Source: CAZGSN01 sp964371655
Lineage (GTDB): Bacteria; Desulfobacterota; Binatia; HRBIN30
Assembly (NCBI GenBank): GCA_964371655.1
Contig: CAYJOD010000081.1
Location: 1-29,175, forward strand
Reading direction: 5' to 3'
Length of the DNA stretch: 29,175 bases
Part shown: positions 7,608 to 14,943 of the stretch, piece after piece
Position numbering within the stretch: position 1 is the first letter of the stretch
Layout of the letters: each line of letters opens with the position of its first letter
Program-made: the position numbers and the translations under genes
Notes under the pieces: generated by a model
The model's database searches: none
What the model saw: the letters and a program-made list of their open reading frames with translations, nothing else
What the model was told of the DNA's origin: nothing

Positions 7608-8978
7608 ATGCAAAGGAGTCGATTGGGGGCGATCGCGGCTGCGGCGGCGTTGCTGCTGCTTGCTGCCAGCGCCAGGGCACAGAGTCCCGCGGGCCAGTTT
7701 CACGCCCGCATCGTCAGTGGGGTGCAGACAGCCAAGCACCCCGAAGTCGGCGCCTTGGTCATCTCCGACCCGCTCGGCGGCAACGGCTACTGCAGCGGCG
7801 TCATGATCGGCTGCGACACCTTTATCACCGCGGCGCATTGCGCCTGTCTCGGCTTGCTGTCCGCCGCGAGCTGCGACGGTAGCGTGGCCGACGCCAACAA
7901 CCTGCGCGTCTACATACCCAGTGCCGGCATCTTCAAAGGCGCTGCAGTGACCGTCGACAGCCACTTCGAGTTCGGCACCGGCGCCGATCTCGCCGTGATC
8001 AAGTTGGCGGAACCAATGAGCGGTGTCATTCCCGCGCGCATCAACAGCAGCGCTCGCCCGCAGCCCGGCGCCAGCGGCGACTTGGTCGGCTACGGCCGCG
8101 ACGGCAAGAGCTACGCCGTCGGGATCAAGCGTTTTGGAAAGGTTGTCTTCGATACCTGCAACGTGGTTCCGGATGACAACAACGTCTGCTGGAGCTTCAT
8201 CGAGCCGGTCGACGTGCCGGGCACCGACTCGAACACCTGCCAAGGCGACTCCGGAGGCCCGCTCTTCGCGGACCTCGGTGACGGCGACGTGCTCGCCGGC
8301 ATCACCTCCGGCGGCGGGCGTGGTTGCCATCCACCCGATGAATCATTCGACACCGACGTCTTCGTCTACCGCGACTTCGTCGCCGGCGTCGCCGGTGACG
8401 ACCTGCACAGCACGCGTTGCGGCGATCTTCCGCAAGTCGGCGAGGCCGGTGCGCGCGCAACGATGCACACCGGAAGTCTGAGCAGCGATACGCGCGACGC
8501 CCGCTTCACGATCGACGTGCCGGCCGGGACCAGCCGCGTGCGGGTCGCGCTGAACGGGGAATCGGAGAACCTCTACGTCGTGAACGACTTCGACCTGGCG
8601 GTGCGCTACGGTGCGCCGGCGTCATTGCAGCAGTTCGATTGCAAGGACGACTCTCCCCTTTCGTACGCCTTTTGCGAGGTCACCGATCCCACCGCGGGCG
8701 CGTGGCAGGTCCTAGTGCATGCCACCGAAGGCACCGGTAAGTTTCAGCTTACGGTCACGACGTTCGCCGACTCGTCGGCAAAGGTCTCGCAACTCGCTTG
8801 CGATCCCGCGGTCACCAAGGTCACCATGGACGAGATGCTGCAAGCGGTCGACATGGCTCTCGGGCACGAGCCAACCGCGCCGCGCAACGCGTTGGGCATC
8901 GGCAGCGAAGCCGCGGTGACGATCGATGAGCTGATCCGCGCCACCAACGCGGCAGTCGCTTGTGAGCCAGCGAGCTAG
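7608..8978 (+). CDS. Secreted S1-family (trypsin-fold) serine protease with PPC-like and dockerin-like C-terminus
   Basis: 456 residues. AGGGAGG at 7597-7603 precedes the ATG, and the signal peptide ends near 'ASARAQS'. The catalytic triad is visible: His77 in 'TAAHC', Asp127 in 'GADLAVIKL', Ser215 in 'CQGDSGGPL'. The residue six before the Ser, the specificity position that is Asp in trypsin, is Asn209, so Arg/Lys preference is not assured. After the protease domain (to ~270) comes a beta-sandwich resembling the bacterial pre-peptidase C-terminal domain (~285-390). The tail holds two helix motifs, 'VTMDEMLQAVDMALG' and 'VTIDELIRATNAAVA', like dockerin repeats with degenerate Ca loops. There is no obvious propeptide, although the mature chain starts near 'RIVSG', the form of an activated S1 protease N-terminus. 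Extracellular or periplasmic; substrate unknown. Confidence 0.92.
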   Translation: MQRSRLGAIAAAAALLLLAASARAQSPAGQFHARIVSGVQTAKHPEVGALVISDPLGGNGYCSGVMIGCDTFITAAHCACLGLLSAASCDGSVADANNLRVYIPSAGIFKGAAVTVDSHFEFGTGADLAVIKLAEPMSGVIPARINSSARPQPGASGDLVGYGRDGKSYAVGIKRFGKVVFDTCNVVPDDNNVCWSFIEPVDVPGTDSNTCQGDSGGPLFADLGDGDVLAGITSGGGRGCHPPDESFDTDVFVYRDFVAGVAGDDLHSTRCGDLPQVGEAGARATMHTGSLSSDTRDARFTIDVPAGTSRVRVALNGESENLYVVNDFDLAVRYGAPASLQQFDCKDDSPLSYAFCEVTDPTAGAWQVLVHATEGTGKFQLTVTTFADSSAKVSQLACDPAVTKVTMDEMLQAVDMALGHEPTAPRNALGIGSEAAVTIDELIRATNAAVACEPAS

Positions 8979-9026
8979 CCGTAGATTCGCAGGAGACAAG
9001 CATCGGCTGCGGCGTTGACGGCGCCA

Positions 9027-9275
9027 GCCGGCTTTGCCCAACAATTCATCCGACGGTCTGATTCGCTCATCCTGTCAACGCGGCGCTTCGAGACGCCGCC
9101 AAAAGAAGGCGGCTCCTCAGCGCCAACGGATGCTTTTGTATCGGCTCAATCATGCTCGATTTCCGTTCGCCCTGAGGAGCGGGCGTGTTCTCAGGCCGCG
9201 TCTCGAAGGGCAAGGTCAGTTGATCGGAAGAAGGCAGTGACGCCTCCCTTCGATGAATTGTTGGGCAAAGCCGCG
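9027..9275. repeat. MITE-like 250-bp inverted-repeat element
   Basis: The outer arms 9027-9052 and 9250-9275 are inverted copies sharing GGCTTTGCCCAACAATTCAT. The inner arms 9083-9130 and 9161-9212 are also inverted copies: each carries TCCGTT, CTGAGGAGC and GCGTCTCGAAG in the same order once reoriented. The centre (9131-9160) is unique. No convincing ORF is present. It occupies the stretch between the protease gene and the end of the cytochrome operon; the remaining ~125 bp (9276-9401) show nothing recognisable. Confidence 0.75.
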
Positions 9276-9401
9276 CCAGCCTAAGGTTCGCAGCCAACGT
9301 CCTTCCTGTCTCCGTGCCGATCAGGGAGCCGTCGCGTCGATGGTGCTCCCGCGGCACAACACGAATCTTTGCGGCCCGCGACTTCGAGCCGGCCGGTACG
9401 A

Positions 9402-10742
9402 TCAAGGCGTGATTGCCTTGATGATATTGCCCGAGCTGTTCGGCCCCACGGTGATCGAAGCTGCCGGGCTGGCGAACGTATACCCCGACCGCGTGACGGA
9501 CAACGTGTACGCGCCCGGTTTGAGGACGGGTCCGCTGCTGAAGGTGCCGTCGGCTGCCGTGTAAACCGTTTTGACGATGGAGGCCCCCAACGTCACCCTG
9601 ACGGTTGCCGAGGCAAGATTCGCCGTTCCGAGTCGGTTCTTCACCGTGCCGCCGATCGTGAAGTACGCCGGCGATACCGGCCCACAGGTCCTGGTATCCG
9701 CCCGCTGAATGCTGTCGATGACCTTTTGCCTGATCGTGTAGGCGCCGCGGTTGAGGTACTTGTGAGTGAACGTGTCCGCCTTCTTGCCCGAGGACTTGAG
9801 GCTACCATCGCCCCAGTCGATCGTCACGTTGAGCACGCCGTCACCAGGAACGGCGCCCTCGTCGGGACCATCGTCGTCCGACGCGTCGACGATCGTTTCG
9901 GTCCAGGTGTTGCCATTCCACGTGCACGTGCCAGCAGCCGTGGGGGCGAGATCGACCGGGGCTAGCGTCATGCTCCGAGTCACGGAACCCATGGTCTGGC
10001 GCGTCACAATACCCACCGTCCGGATGGTCGGTACATACAAAGTGAGTCGAATCGATTTCGCCCCGGAGACGGCATACGTATGAGTGGCAGGGTTTCCCGA
10101 TCCGTGCGCTGTCGCGTCGCCCCAGTCCCAATCGTAGTTGAAAGTCGGACAGGTCCCACCGCAGTCGACGTCGGATGCGGTGACGTTGACCGTCAGGGTG
10201 TCGGGAGTCGAGGTCAGCTGAAACGTCACAGGGTACTCCGGCCCGTCGTGTATCCCGACGGCTACGGCGGCCAGAATTGCCTTGGTCCGGTACAGGGCGG
10301 GGGCTTGGGGTTGGTGCGACGCATCCTGTGCGTTTCCGCCGCCGTGGCATTGACCGCAGGCCCGATCGAGGTCGACGATACCAGGGGGCGTAAGCGTCGC
10401 TGCGCTGACGTTGATTTTGAATGGGTGATACACGCCGTCGAAGGGGCGATTATGACAGGTATTGCACGTGCTATTGCGATCGCCCGTTAGTGGCGTCCCC
10501 GGGCCCGAGAGGTGTCGTAGCAGACCGAGATCCACCGGGTGACAACTCGTCTGGCACCCCGTATCGCGGCACGCAGAGTCGTGGGGTGCCGGGATACCGG
10601 TGGGATTGTGGCAGTCGGTGCAAGGTAGGTTTGCACCCTGCGCCGCTGCCGCCAGCGAGAACAACGACAGCAACGGGCTAAGAACAAGAAGCCGCCCTAT
10701 GGCCCGCCTCTTCCTCCTAATTGCTTTTCCCATTTCCTTCAT
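9402..10742 (-). CDS. Secreted multihaem cytochrome-like protein with PKD and carboxypeptidase-regulatory-like domains
   Basis: 446 residues from ATG 10742. An upstream in-frame GTG at 10745 is rejected because the ribosome-binding site AGAGGT (10748-10753, reverse) is properly spaced only for the ATG. A signal peptide (to about residue 37) ends near 'AQGANL'. The N-terminal third carries CTDCH, CNTCH and CGQCH plus an atypical CQTSCH (CX3CH), so three or four covalent haems. Two PKD-type beta domains follow ('YDWDWGD...THTYAVSG' and 'VTIDWGDGS...FTHKYLNRGAYTI'). The last ~85 residues resemble a carboxypeptidase-regulatory/CNA-B-like fold ('GTVKNRLG', 'TAADGTFSSGPVLKPGAYTLSV'). It is second in a minus-strand operon, 31 bp after the octahaem gene. 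The likely role is extracytoplasmic electron transfer, with the beta domains for surface display or binding. Confidence 0.9.
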   Translation of the reverse strand: MKEMGKAIRRKRRAIGRLLVLSPLLSLFSLAAAAQGANLPCTDCHNPTGIPAPHDSACRDTGCQTSCHPVDLGLLRHLSGPGTPLTGDRNSTCNTCHNRPFDGVYHPFKINVSAATLTPPGIVDLDRACGQCHGGGNAQDASHQPQAPALYRTKAILAAVAVGIHDGPEYPVTFQLTSTPDTLTVNVTASDVDCGGTCPTFNYDWDWGDATAHGSGNPATHTYAVSGAKSIRLTLYVPTIRTVGIVTRQTMGSVTRSMTLAPVDLAPTAAGTCTWNGNTWTETIVDASDDDGPDEGAVPGDGVLNVTIDWGDGSLKSSGKKADTFTHKYLNRGAYTIRQKVIDSIQRADTRTCGPVSPAYFTIGGTVKNRLGTANLASATVRVTLGASIVKTVYTAADGTFSSGPVLKPGAYTLSVTRSGYTFASPAASITVGPNSSGNIIKAITP

Positions 10743-10747
10743 CACGC

Positions 10748-10753
10748 ACCTCT
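10748..10753 (-). promoter_or_regulatory. Shine-Dalgarno site of the PKD cytochrome gene
   Basis: AGAGGT on the reverse strand, five bases before ATG 10742, inside the 31-bp gap between the two operon genes. It decides for the ATG rather than the adjacent GTG at 10745. Confidence 0.6.
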
Positions 10754-10773
10754 TGGAGGATGCTGCGCAGCGA

Positions 10774-12015
10774 CTACGGGGCCGGCTGGCACGTCTCGTT
10801 TAGATAGCCGTAGCGGTGGCAGAGGTCGCATTCCTGACCGGACTCGTGCTCGTCCCTCCACGGCCCCCCCCATCGCACTTCCTTCTGCCACATTACGATG
10901 GGTCCACCGGGGTTGTAGTGACAGGAGACGTTCGAGCAGGTCTTCGCGACAGGATCGTAGCTCGCGCCGGCCAGGCTGTAGGTCCGGTCGATCCCCCACG
11001 AGCTGAAGTAGCGGAAGCCGTTGGCCACATCGAAGGCGACGTCCGGGTTTCCGTTCACGTGCGTGACCCGACTGGACAAGGGCACGGGGTCATACGCTGT
11101 GATCGGTGCACCGCCCTCCCCTGTCGTCCAGTGCGTTGTGCCCGCCTGAGTCACCGTGCTGTTGTGACAGGTGCTGCATGGCACAGGATCAAAACCCATG
11201 TTGTAGGCGTGGCGCCAATTCCAGCCCAAGTTATCCACCCACTGGTGGCTATCGCCTACGCCCGCGAAGACGTCTGGGTAGTACGTCGTCAGCGGGAACT
11301 CGTGGCACTCCGTGCAGGTGGTGAACGCACCCGTCGTCCCCCACGCTGGGGTGGTGGCGTAGGCCCGCGAGTAGTCCACGGTATACGGCGCATACGTCAA
11401 GTTGCTGCAGGTCGCATCCATGATGTACGAGCCGTTCAAGGTATAGCCTGGAGGAATCGGGCTGGCGGGATAGGTGAGGGGCAGCCCGACAACGCTCGAC
11501 GCCACCGTGTAGCCACTGTGACAATAGACGTCGCTGCAAGTCTTAGCGTCGATATCGAAGGCGGCACTCGGGGGATTCTTGGCCTTCAGCGAGTCCGAAG
11601 GTGAAAGGGCGTCGTAGAGTTCGACCTCGAGTGTGCCATCTCGATGTTTCGCCCTGTCCAGAGGATGGCAGTTGCCGCAGCCAAACTTGTAGGCATCGGC
11701 AGTGCTGGTGACCGCGGTGTCTCCGTAGTGCAAGCTCATTATCGGAGGGCTGTTGTAGTGAACCAGATGTGACCCGGTTTGCGGCGGAGATTCATGACAC
11801 CCGGAACACCCCTGCCAGTTGGGGCCGTGGAAATCGCCGTGGCATGTTCCGCAGTCACACGGAGTGCTGTTGGCAAGCACGGGCGCTGTACTCAGGCCCA
11901 ACAGCAGAAGGAACAACACCAACAGAGGGGGTAAGCCGTACCTTCTCGCTGAAGACGAGGCGCGCTCCGCGTCGACGCTGCAACCGTCGCGATCCTTTTC
12001 AGTAGCATGGACCAT
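10774..12015 (-). CDS. Secreted multihaem c-type cytochrome with GSu-type CX4CH/CxxCH sites
   Basis: 413 residues from ATG 12015, preceded by AAGGAGAGG (12021-12029, reverse) with five-base spacing. The signal peptide has a long n-region and a core 'LLVLFLLLLGL', cleaved near 'VLANS'. Eight haem-type sites are visible: six CxxCH (CGTCH, CSGCH, CGNCH, CTECH, CSTCH, CDLCH) and two CX4CH (CSDVYCH, CSNVSCH). Alternation of CX4CH with CxxCH is the signature of the Geobacter GSu_C4xC__C2xCH group (TIGR01904) of secreted or outer-surface cytochromes. No other enzymatic domain is seen. It leads the operon with the PKD cytochrome and is divergent from the NHL/cytochrome duplication, with about 370 bp between. 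Likely role: periplasmic or outer-surface electron conduit. Confidence 0.92.
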   Translation of the reverse strand: MVHATEKDRDGCSVDAERASSSARRYGLPPLLVLFLLLLGLSTAPVLANSTPCDCGTCHGDFHGPNWQGCSGCHESPPQTGSHLVHYNSPPIMSLHYGDTAVTSTADAYKFGCGNCHPLDRAKHRDGTLEVELYDALSPSDSLKAKNPPSAAFDIDAKTCSDVYCHSGYTVASSVVGLPLTYPASPIPPGYTLNGSYIMDATCSNLTYAPYTVDYSRAYATTPAWGTTGAFTTCTECHEFPLTTYYPDVFAGVGDSHQWVDNLGWNWRHAYNMGFDPVPCSTCHNSTVTQAGTTHWTTGEGGAPITAYDPVPLSSRVTHVNGNPDVAFDVANGFRYFSSWGIDRTYSLAGASYDPVAKTCSNVSCHYNPGGPIVMWQKEVRWGGPWRDEHESGQECDLCHRYGYLNETCQPAP

Positions 12016-12020
12016 CACTG

Positions 12021-12029
12021 CCTCTCCTT
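12021..12029 (-). promoter_or_regulatory. Strong Shine-Dalgarno site of the cytochrome operon
   Basis: AAGGAGAGG on the reverse strand, five bases from ATG 12015. It favours ATG 12015 over the adjoining in-frame GTG at 12018. Confidence 0.7.
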
Positions 12030-12386
12030 AAGAATGCGAGGCGTTCGGTACGGTCGTCTCGTCAACAATGGAAATAGACGGACAACGGACGACACGCTCT
12101 TCCGAATTGTGAGATTGACTAACAACTTGTGCACTAGCGCCACCCACCATCGCCCCCGACGCGGAGCAATTGTCGCGCCTCAGAGATGGCGGTTCGTCGC
12201 ATGCGATTGCAGACTCTGTACTTCCGATTTCGGACTACAGAATTCCCAACCGCAGCTCTCGGTTCGCGCGTTAAGGAACAGAATCGCCGTCGGCTGCTGC
12301 GCAACGGCGCGAACCAGAGCGAGCAGAAGATATGGCATGACTCTCGCTGCTCCTTTGCGCCGACCTCTGACGCATGGGAGAAGGCG
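12030..12386. other. Divergent intergenic region, no gene seen
   Basis: It lies between the minus-strand cytochrome operon and the plus-strand NHL remnant. The short ORFs here have no ribosome-binding site and no recognisable sequence. Promoters for both directions are expected here, but I cannot point to a convincing -35/-10 pair. From about 12337 weak similarity to the leader of the intact NHL gene (14887-14943) begins, including a shared CGCATGGGAGAAGGC. Confidence 0.5.
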
Positions 12387-12793
12387 ATGGGGCGAGGTGA
12401 ACGACGATGGCGAGCGTCGTGGCGTCACGACTGCCGCGTGCGTGCGGGACTCCTTGACAACCTGGCACCCTGCCAACCAACGGGAGTGGCGAACGTAACG
12501 ATCAAGCAGCCCTCGGCGTCGCGTGATCCGGAAAACATCGCCGCCCTCACCGCAGGACTGACGCGGCCTCGCGACCCAGCGAACGGAGAGGAGACTGGCT
12601 GTCCTTACCCATCCCGGCGAGCCGCACAAACGTCTGTACGGACCCGATTGGCCTGCGCGTGCCCGTACGCGGGATAGCAGGCCGGAGAGGAGACACCCTG
12701 AAGCTGCGCACCGTCTCCCGGTCGCTCCCGGGAGTAGCCAGCACCGTGGTGGATGTGGATCGCATAGATCTGCTCTGCCTGCCGGCCGACTGA
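12387..12793 (+). pseudogene. Deleted and frameshifted copy of the NHL-repeat protein gene
   Basis: It begins like the intact gene at 14944 (same GGGAGAAGGC leader, then a similar basic N-terminus), but after about 20 codons jumps straight to sequence matching codons about 487 onward of the intact gene ('DNLA-CQP-GVA', 'IAALTAGLTR', 'RDPANG'). About 1.4 kb encoding the whole propeller, linker and Cys-rich repeat is missing. A further five extra bases (GAGGA, near 12587-12591) break the frame; downstream sequence matches the intact 3' end through 'VVDVDRIDLLCLPAD' in another frame. It ends directly at the N gap. It is a remnant of the first copy of the duplicated NHL-cytochrome unit. Confidence 0.82.
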
Positions 12794-12795
12794 AC

Positions 12796-12895
12796 NNNNN
12801 NNNNNNNNNNNNNNNNNNNNNNNNNNNNNNNNNNNNNNNNNNNNNNNNNNNNNNNNNNNNNNNNNNNNNNNNNNNNNNNNNNNNNNNNNNNNNNN
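12796..12895. other. Assembly gap (100 N)
   Basis: Exactly 100 unknown bases, the conventional scaffold-gap size. Sequence left of the gap matches up to 16742 and sequence right of it matches from 17603, so the true missing segment probably corresponds to 16743-17602 (about 860 bp). The signal peptide and first haem sites of the copy-1 cytochrome should lie there. Confidence 0.95.
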
Positions 12896-12896
12896 C

Positions 12897-14804
12897 GGAC
12901 CGGACCAGCATCATATGAATGTCGGTGGCGCCGGGGGGCTGAACTGTATCTCCTGTCACAGTCACAAGACCGGATTCGCCCATGGCGGCGGAGCGGGCGG
13001 CCAAGGTTGCGGAACGGCCTCAACGTGCCACGGGCTCCGAGGATCTCACCCGATGCACGTCAGCGGTGTACAGCTGTCACTGGTCTGCTCCGACTGCCAC
13101 AACACCAGCAGCTTCCCCTTGTTCGTCGATGGACCGGAGAAGGCCGGGACCCATGTGTGCGACACCTGCCACAGCCCGGACGGCGCCTTCGATGGTGTCG
13201 ATGATCCGGTGTTCGGGGCCAAGGCGAACTGGAATACCGGCGTCTACAGCGGAAGCGATCTGGGAGCGGGCAAGGAGAAGTGGTGCGCGGGGTGTCATGA
13301 CCAGGGGACCTCGGTGGTCAACGGTGTCAGCGCACGCGCTGTCGGTGGCGACAACACGACCTGGGGGTTCTTCAGGTCCGGCCACGGCAAGACCGGTATC
13401 GCCGGCAAGTGCACGGACTGCCACGATCCGAATCTCCCGCATACCGATGGGATCGCCCGCAGCTATCAGGTCGACAACAGCGGCGTCGTGCGGCCGTACA
13501 ACACCAGCTTTCGGTTGAAGATCGGCATGGATATCCCGCGCCCGTCGACCTCGGTCCAGGAGCCGGAGCCCTCACGCTACGCTCTGTGCTTCAGTTGCCA
13601 CGACGCGAACAAGGTATTTGGAGATCCGCTGCTCGGTGACGACAATCCGTTCTACCGTGCGACCTACGCCACCCAATTCCGGCACAGCGCCTTGGGCTAC
13701 GGGTCGTGGGGGCATGGCGGCCGAGGCTCCGTCAAGACGAACACCGTCACCGAAACGACCATCACCTATTCGTCGTGGAAGGAAGATACGGGTCGGGGTT
13801 CCCCGGGAACTGAGCGCGCCTACGTCGTACCGGACATCATGAATCCTCAGTTCATCTATCCGGTCCGCTATCCGGAGCAGTGGTGGCCGTGGTTCGAACA
13901 GACACCCATTGAGGTTGTCCCCGGTTCGACGATGAAGACGGACAACCCCGCGCTCTGGAACGGCGGCCAGACCTCGTACGCCTTCGGCCTGCCCAACAGT
14001 CACTACTTTCACCTCGCCAACATCGGCGCCTGGTGGGACTGGGATTCCGACGGCGACGGCATCTATGGAGAGAACGGCCACGAGTCGACCCGCAGCTGTC
14101 CGACTTGCCACAACGTCCATGGGTCGACCTACCGCGCCATGATCCGTGACGGTCGCCTGGAGGGGAACAAAGGTCTGCAACTCGGCGCAGATGGGTCGCA
14201 AGGCTCGTACATCACGCCTTACGGGAGCGGGACCTGCGAGGGTCTATGTCATACCGGATGGAACAATGGTTACACACCGCGACCAATCTACTGGTACGCG
14301 TTCACTCCGCAGACAACTAGGCTGCATCCTTCGGGGGTGAACACAGCCAATTCGTGGAGCACGATCCCCGCCAACACCTGGGCAACCGCGCTGTACGGCA
14401 ACGACGGCGACGACACTTATGCGCTCCACGGAACCGGATCAGGGACAGACTCCTTCTACGTCAACATGGACGATCCGCCATCGTGCACGAGCGTGCAGAA
14501 CCTCAGGATCAGCGCGTACGTCCGGACCACGGATGCTTCGGGCAGCGGTGTATACAGCGGACCGGTGAATTTCGATCTCGGCTACAAGACCGGGACAGCC
14601 ACGAGGTGGAAAGGATCGACCGCAGTTCCCGCGGGCACTAACTACAGCCTCATCCAGTCTTCCATCTACACCACCGACTCCAATAACGGCGCCCTCGACT
14701 GCGCCGACATCAACAGCCTTCAGCTCGCCGTGTGGAGGAGATCGACCGGCGTGCACCAAGACCGTGTAACCGAGGTGTATGCCGAGGTGACGTACACACC
14801 GTAG
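12897..14804 (+). CDS. Large secreted multihaem cytochrome, copy 1, 5' end in assembly gap
   Basis: About 635 residues are visible; the frame is open back into the N gap, so ATG 12915 is internal. It matches the intact paralogue at 16776-20243 from that protein's residue ~277. Visible haem sites: seven CxxCH (CISCH, CSDCH, CDTCH, CAGCH, CTDCH, CFSCH, CPTCH), an atypical CGTASTCH (CX5CH) and CEGLCH (CX3CH). 'CPTCHNVHGS' is the doubled-CXXCH type. A Ca-binding-like Asp-rich loop 'DSDGDGIYGENGH' precedes it and is absent from the paralogue. After the last haem site the protein goes directly into a ~155-residue C-terminal beta domain ('LHPSGVN', 'DDTYALHGTGSGTDSFY', 'HQDRVTEVYAEVTY') shared with the paralogue, without the Ig/FN3 region the latter has. 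Composition is uniformly GC-rich. Probably an extracellular electron-transfer protein. Confidence 0.9.
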   Translation, partial: GPDQHHMNVGGAGGLNCISCHSHKTGFAHGGGAGGQGCGTASTCHGLRGSHPMHVSGVQLSLVCSDCHNTSSFPLFVDGPEKAGTHVCDTCHSPDGAFDGVDDPVFGAKANWNTGVYSGSDLGAGKEKWCAGCHDQGTSVVNGVSARAVGGDNTTWGFFRSGHGKTGIAGKCTDCHDPNLPHTDGIARSYQVDNSGVVRPYNTSFRLKIGMDIPRPSTSVQEPEPSRYALCFSCHDANKVFGDPLLGDDNPFYRATYATQFRHSALGYGSWGHGGRGSVKTNTVTETTITYSSWKEDTGRGSPGTERAYVVPDIMNPQFIYPVRYPEQWWPWFEQTPIEVVPGSTMKTDNPALWNGGQTSYAFGLPNSHYFHLANIGAWWDWDSDGDGIYGENGHESTRSCPTCHNVHGSTYRAMIRDGRLEGNKGLQLGADGSQGSYITPYGSGTCEGLCHTGWNNGYTPRPIYWYAFTPQTTRLHPSGVNTANSWSTIPANTWATALYGNDGDDTYALHGTGSGTDSFYVNMDDPPSCTSVQNLRISAYVRTTDASGSGVYSGPVNFDLGYKTGTATRWKGSTAVPAGTNYSLIQSSIYTTDSNNGALDCADINSLQLAVWRRSTGVHQDRVTEVYAEVTYTP

Positions 14805-14943
14805 GGCGGCCGCCACGCGCACGGACCGCAATGGCAGGAGCCAGCCACATGCACACAAACGTCAGAAACGACGAAGGACAGCGCCCATGACTTGTCAGAC
14901 ATTTTCGCGTGGCCGGCCGACCCGTGGCGCATGGGAGAAGGCC

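Noticed and set aside
12180..13004. Reverse ORF running through the N gap
   Set aside because: It exists only because Ns are translated as X; both ends oppose sequence clearly homologous to plus-strand genes.
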